Positions 61,647 through 64,000 of a stretch of DNA of 64,000 bases are shown here, piece by piece. The position numbers were made by a program, and so were the translations under genes. Location of the stretch: positions 36,374,981 through 36,438,980 of the forward strand of contig VZSR01000520.1 in assembly GCA_013398615.1 (NCBI GenBank), in the 5' to 3' direction. Below the pieces are notes generated by a model. It did no database searches. It saw only the letters and a list, made by a program, of their open reading frames with translations, and was not told the origin of the DNA. This DNA comes from Brachypodius melanocephalos (lineage: Eukaryota; Chordata; Aves; Passeriformes; Pycnonotidae). Positions within the stretch are counted from its first letter, which is position 1. Every line of letters starts with the position of its first letter.

Positions 61647-62280
61647 CATTGCAAACATGTAAGTGATTTCTGCTTATAGATGATAATCTAAAAAATGTGA
61701 AGCTAATACAGTGTGTGTGAAAATTAGGGCAGGGGAGAACTTAAGAGGAAGGAAAGGAAAGATGGAAACAGAGGAAGAAAATGAAACACAAAAGCGACAA
61801 GTATTTTTTAATTTATTAGTTTTGTGTAAGAAAATAAGCCTTTCCAGCCACAGAATATTTTTAACACTTATTTGTCATAGTACACTTCATCAAGGAGTAG
61901 AGGAACTTCAATTTAATATTTTTTAGTAGAAAGTGAAACACTTATTAATAAAGGTACCAGCATAAATAGCTATTTTAAAGTAGTTCTAAAATCTGGGGAC
62001 CATATTTTATGCTTACCTACCCTACATAGATTGAGTCCACCTGCTGAGATAAATTCTTCATGAAAAGATACTTGAAGGATAATAAATCCTCTTTCTTCTT
62101 CAGTGATACATTAGGTGCAAGATGACTATAATTTCTCTTTGTAAGGATTCCGGCTCAAAGAATTCCTTCTTCCAGAAGAGTATAAACAAAAGTGTAGGAA
62201 AAAATTAGACCAAGGCATGAAAAAAAGATGTAATCATAACAACATTGTATATTTTTCTATTATTCTGATTGTTCTTGGGG

Positions 62281-62300
62281 GAGAGAGAGAGTGAGAGAGC
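62281..62300. repeat. GA-rich simple repeat
   Basis: (GA)n with one GTGA interruption. Confidence 0.75.
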
Positions 62301-62513
62301 AAAAGGGAAGAAAACACAACTACTAGCCTCCAAAACTTACAGGAAATTAATAACAGCATCTGTGGGGTTTTTCTATAATAGTGAAATTTTCCCTGCTGTT
62401 CTGAAAATAAGAAGAGCATAAAGCAACAGAACATCAGTTGGTGTAAATCATCATAGCTCCAATAAAAGGCTGTTCTTTCCCCAATAATTTTAATAGGGAA
62501 AAATATACTTACA

Positions 62514-64000
62514 TTGATCCAGTGCTGGACAATATTTGGAATGTATGTGCAATACACATTTTTATTTTTAATACGATTTTTGCAGCATCAATCACTGGGA
62601 TCTTTGAGGGGCTCAGAAATCCTGTCTCCTTCCCTTTGTGACACAAATCTGGCAGAAATGGGAGCAAAATTTGTGATGGTGAAAAGAGGTAGAGAGCAAA
62701 GGGCTGGGCAAACAGAGAGCTCGATGGGCACTGAGATTTGGGCAGGTATCGAGGGGATTGGGATGAAGCTGAAGGTGCCACATGCTGCCTGGCTACTGTC
62801 GTGCTGTACACAGCAAGACCTCTGCAAAACATGCCAAGAAGGTGCCCAGACTCCTGCTGGGGCCTTCAAGCTCCCAGCTCAGGGCAGGATGAGGGGCAGA
62901 AATGCAGAGCCCTGCCTGACCCAGGCACCAGCTCGCCATCTCCAGCCAGGTAGGGAGGGCAGGGGACACAGCCAGGCATCCCAGAGTGCTGCTTGCTGCC
63001 CCTCTGAGCCAGAGGAATTCCTCTGGCTGATGACTGTCAGGGCTCCTGTCAGAATGAAAACACTACAGAGAAACAGATTTGGCACACATATATCCACAAG
63101 AACTAATTTTTCTACCTGCCTCATGCAAAGGACAGGGCAAGAATTAGCAGTCTGTGTCTCTGGCTCACTTTTCATTATTGGGATAATTGCCACTCGTGGT
63201 AGTGGGGACATCCCCACCTCTCACACGCCAAGCTGCTTTATCCAGCTCTCCTCTCACACAGCAAATGCTTCCACCCCCTGCCTTTGCACCTGGCTTTCCA
63301 ACCTGTGGTCTTACAAGAGGCTGTTGAGCATTGCCCCAGTTTTTAATTCTCCCAGCCTTTTTCTGCCATTGAGATAAATCCAGACTGAAAGACGCAAAGA
63401 AAGAATGAGTAACCATTGCTAAAGGCTTGCTAGAAAAATCATAGCTAGAAAGGCCATAAATTCCATATTTACAATGCCAGCTATTCACAGCATGGCTCTA
63501 TTGAATCACTGCACGTGTGCTTTCAAAGTCCATAGACTTCTGGAAGGATGCTATTTGCATGAATCACAGGTTTCAGTGTGAGCTGGTTGGTACCTCTTGT
63601 TCACTTGTAATTGTTTTCACAGTATTGGAGGGGGGAACTGCTGGAAATATCATCAGCAAACCTTCAATTGTCCACCTGACCTAAAGAAAGCAGAGTGTGC
63701 TTTTGGAAGGCTTTCTTTTTTTAATGCTGAGATAAGGGAGGGAGAGTATGTCCAATTACAGCAGTCGGACAGGAACTTCATGCTAAGGATGAAGCCAGGA
63801 TGGTGCTGGACTGGAGTCACTGTGGATGTGGATTTGTTGAGAAGTGAGATGGAAAATAAGAGGCCTTTTGTGGGAATGCAAGGACCTTCAGAGAGAGGTG
63901 AGCCAAAGGAAAATGATCCTAACTTTCTGATTCCAGCTGTTTGGGCATGAGTGTGAGTGGATTATTTTCACGGGTAAGAACTTTTGCGCAATGTTTCAAA
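62514..64000. other. G+C-richer terminal stretch with the longest open frame
   Basis: The longest open frame of the window runs to 63377; its first ATG is at 62541, giving about 278 codons. It begins hydrophobic, then becomes Gln/Gly/Arg-rich and Ser/Thr/Cys-rich without any recognisable domain, signal or repeat. Minus-strand frames (62509-62869, 62879-63217, 63165-63488) overlap it. An acceptor-like TTTTTGCAG ends at 62585. I do not call a gene, but this is the place where an unannotated exon or lncRNA is least unlikely. A second frame at 63597-63950 also lacks domains. Confidence 0.35.

Larger units (their letters stand above)
59517..62513. other. Unique non-coding stretch
   Basis: No gene recognised. 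Frames near 60841-61272 on both strands occupy a G+C-richer patch and have no domains. A near-perfect hairpin lies at 61614-61646 and a short GA tract at 62281-62300. Confidence 0.5.

Noticed and set aside
1..64000. Search for tRNA, rRNA, CRISPR arrays, bacterial operons or phage genes
   Set aside because: None seen. Repeats and composition are those of a bird nuclear genome.

Overview
The window looks like A+T-rich, non-coding nuclear DNA from a bird, most likely a songbird. The host is inferred from the repeats. There are truncated CR1 LINEs ending in the avian ATTCTATGATTCT-type tail, solo LTRs of endogenous retroviruses that I recognise from memory as avian or passerine families, and worn MIR/CORE-SINE copies of the sauropsid type. 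I had no database to confirm family names. I found no protein-coding gene, tRNA, rRNA or CRISPR array. The open frames are short, lack recognisable domains, and overlap each other on both strands as chance frames do. The sequence is best read as an intergenic stretch or part of a very large intron.

Layout. 1-2.2 kb: unique A+T-rich DNA with T-runs and one very degraded MIR-like trace. 2.23-2.80 kb: a GC-richer candidate LTR on the minus strand. 4.6-4.85 kb: MIR/CORE-SINE (-). 7.1-7.5 kb and 10.1-10.4 kb: two candidate regulatory stretches, the second a small CpG cluster. 15.7-15.8 kb: MIR tail (+). 22.48-23.03 kb: solo LTR (+) with TATA box and poly(A) signal. 24.2-24.5 and 26.2-26.7 kb: possible conserved non-coding DNA. 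27.27-27.39 kb: assembly gap next to C12A12. 27.8 and 29.4 kb: CR1 3' ends (+). 30.2-30.7 and 35.7-36.2 kb: the best candidate enhancer-like blocks. 39.1-39.7 kb: solo LTR (+) with a perfect 5-bp target duplication. 45.1-46.3 kb: unrecognised, GC-richer block with a perfect hairpin and an old repeat tail. 51.8-53.5 kb: a repeat island with CR1 (-) followed by a 1.0-kb solo LTR (+). 58.35-58.54 kb: MIR (+). 58.97-59.52 kb: CR1 (+) with a reverse-transcriptase remnant and an internal deletion. 62.5-63.4 kb: the longest open frame, about 278 codons, judged probably non-coding.

Nothing here works together as a gene system. What can be supported is a record of retroelement insertions of different ages: MIR oldest, then CR1, then the LTRs. 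Several unique stretches have the look of conserved regulatory DNA, which only a multi-species alignment could confirm. I saw no convincing undescribed biological system.
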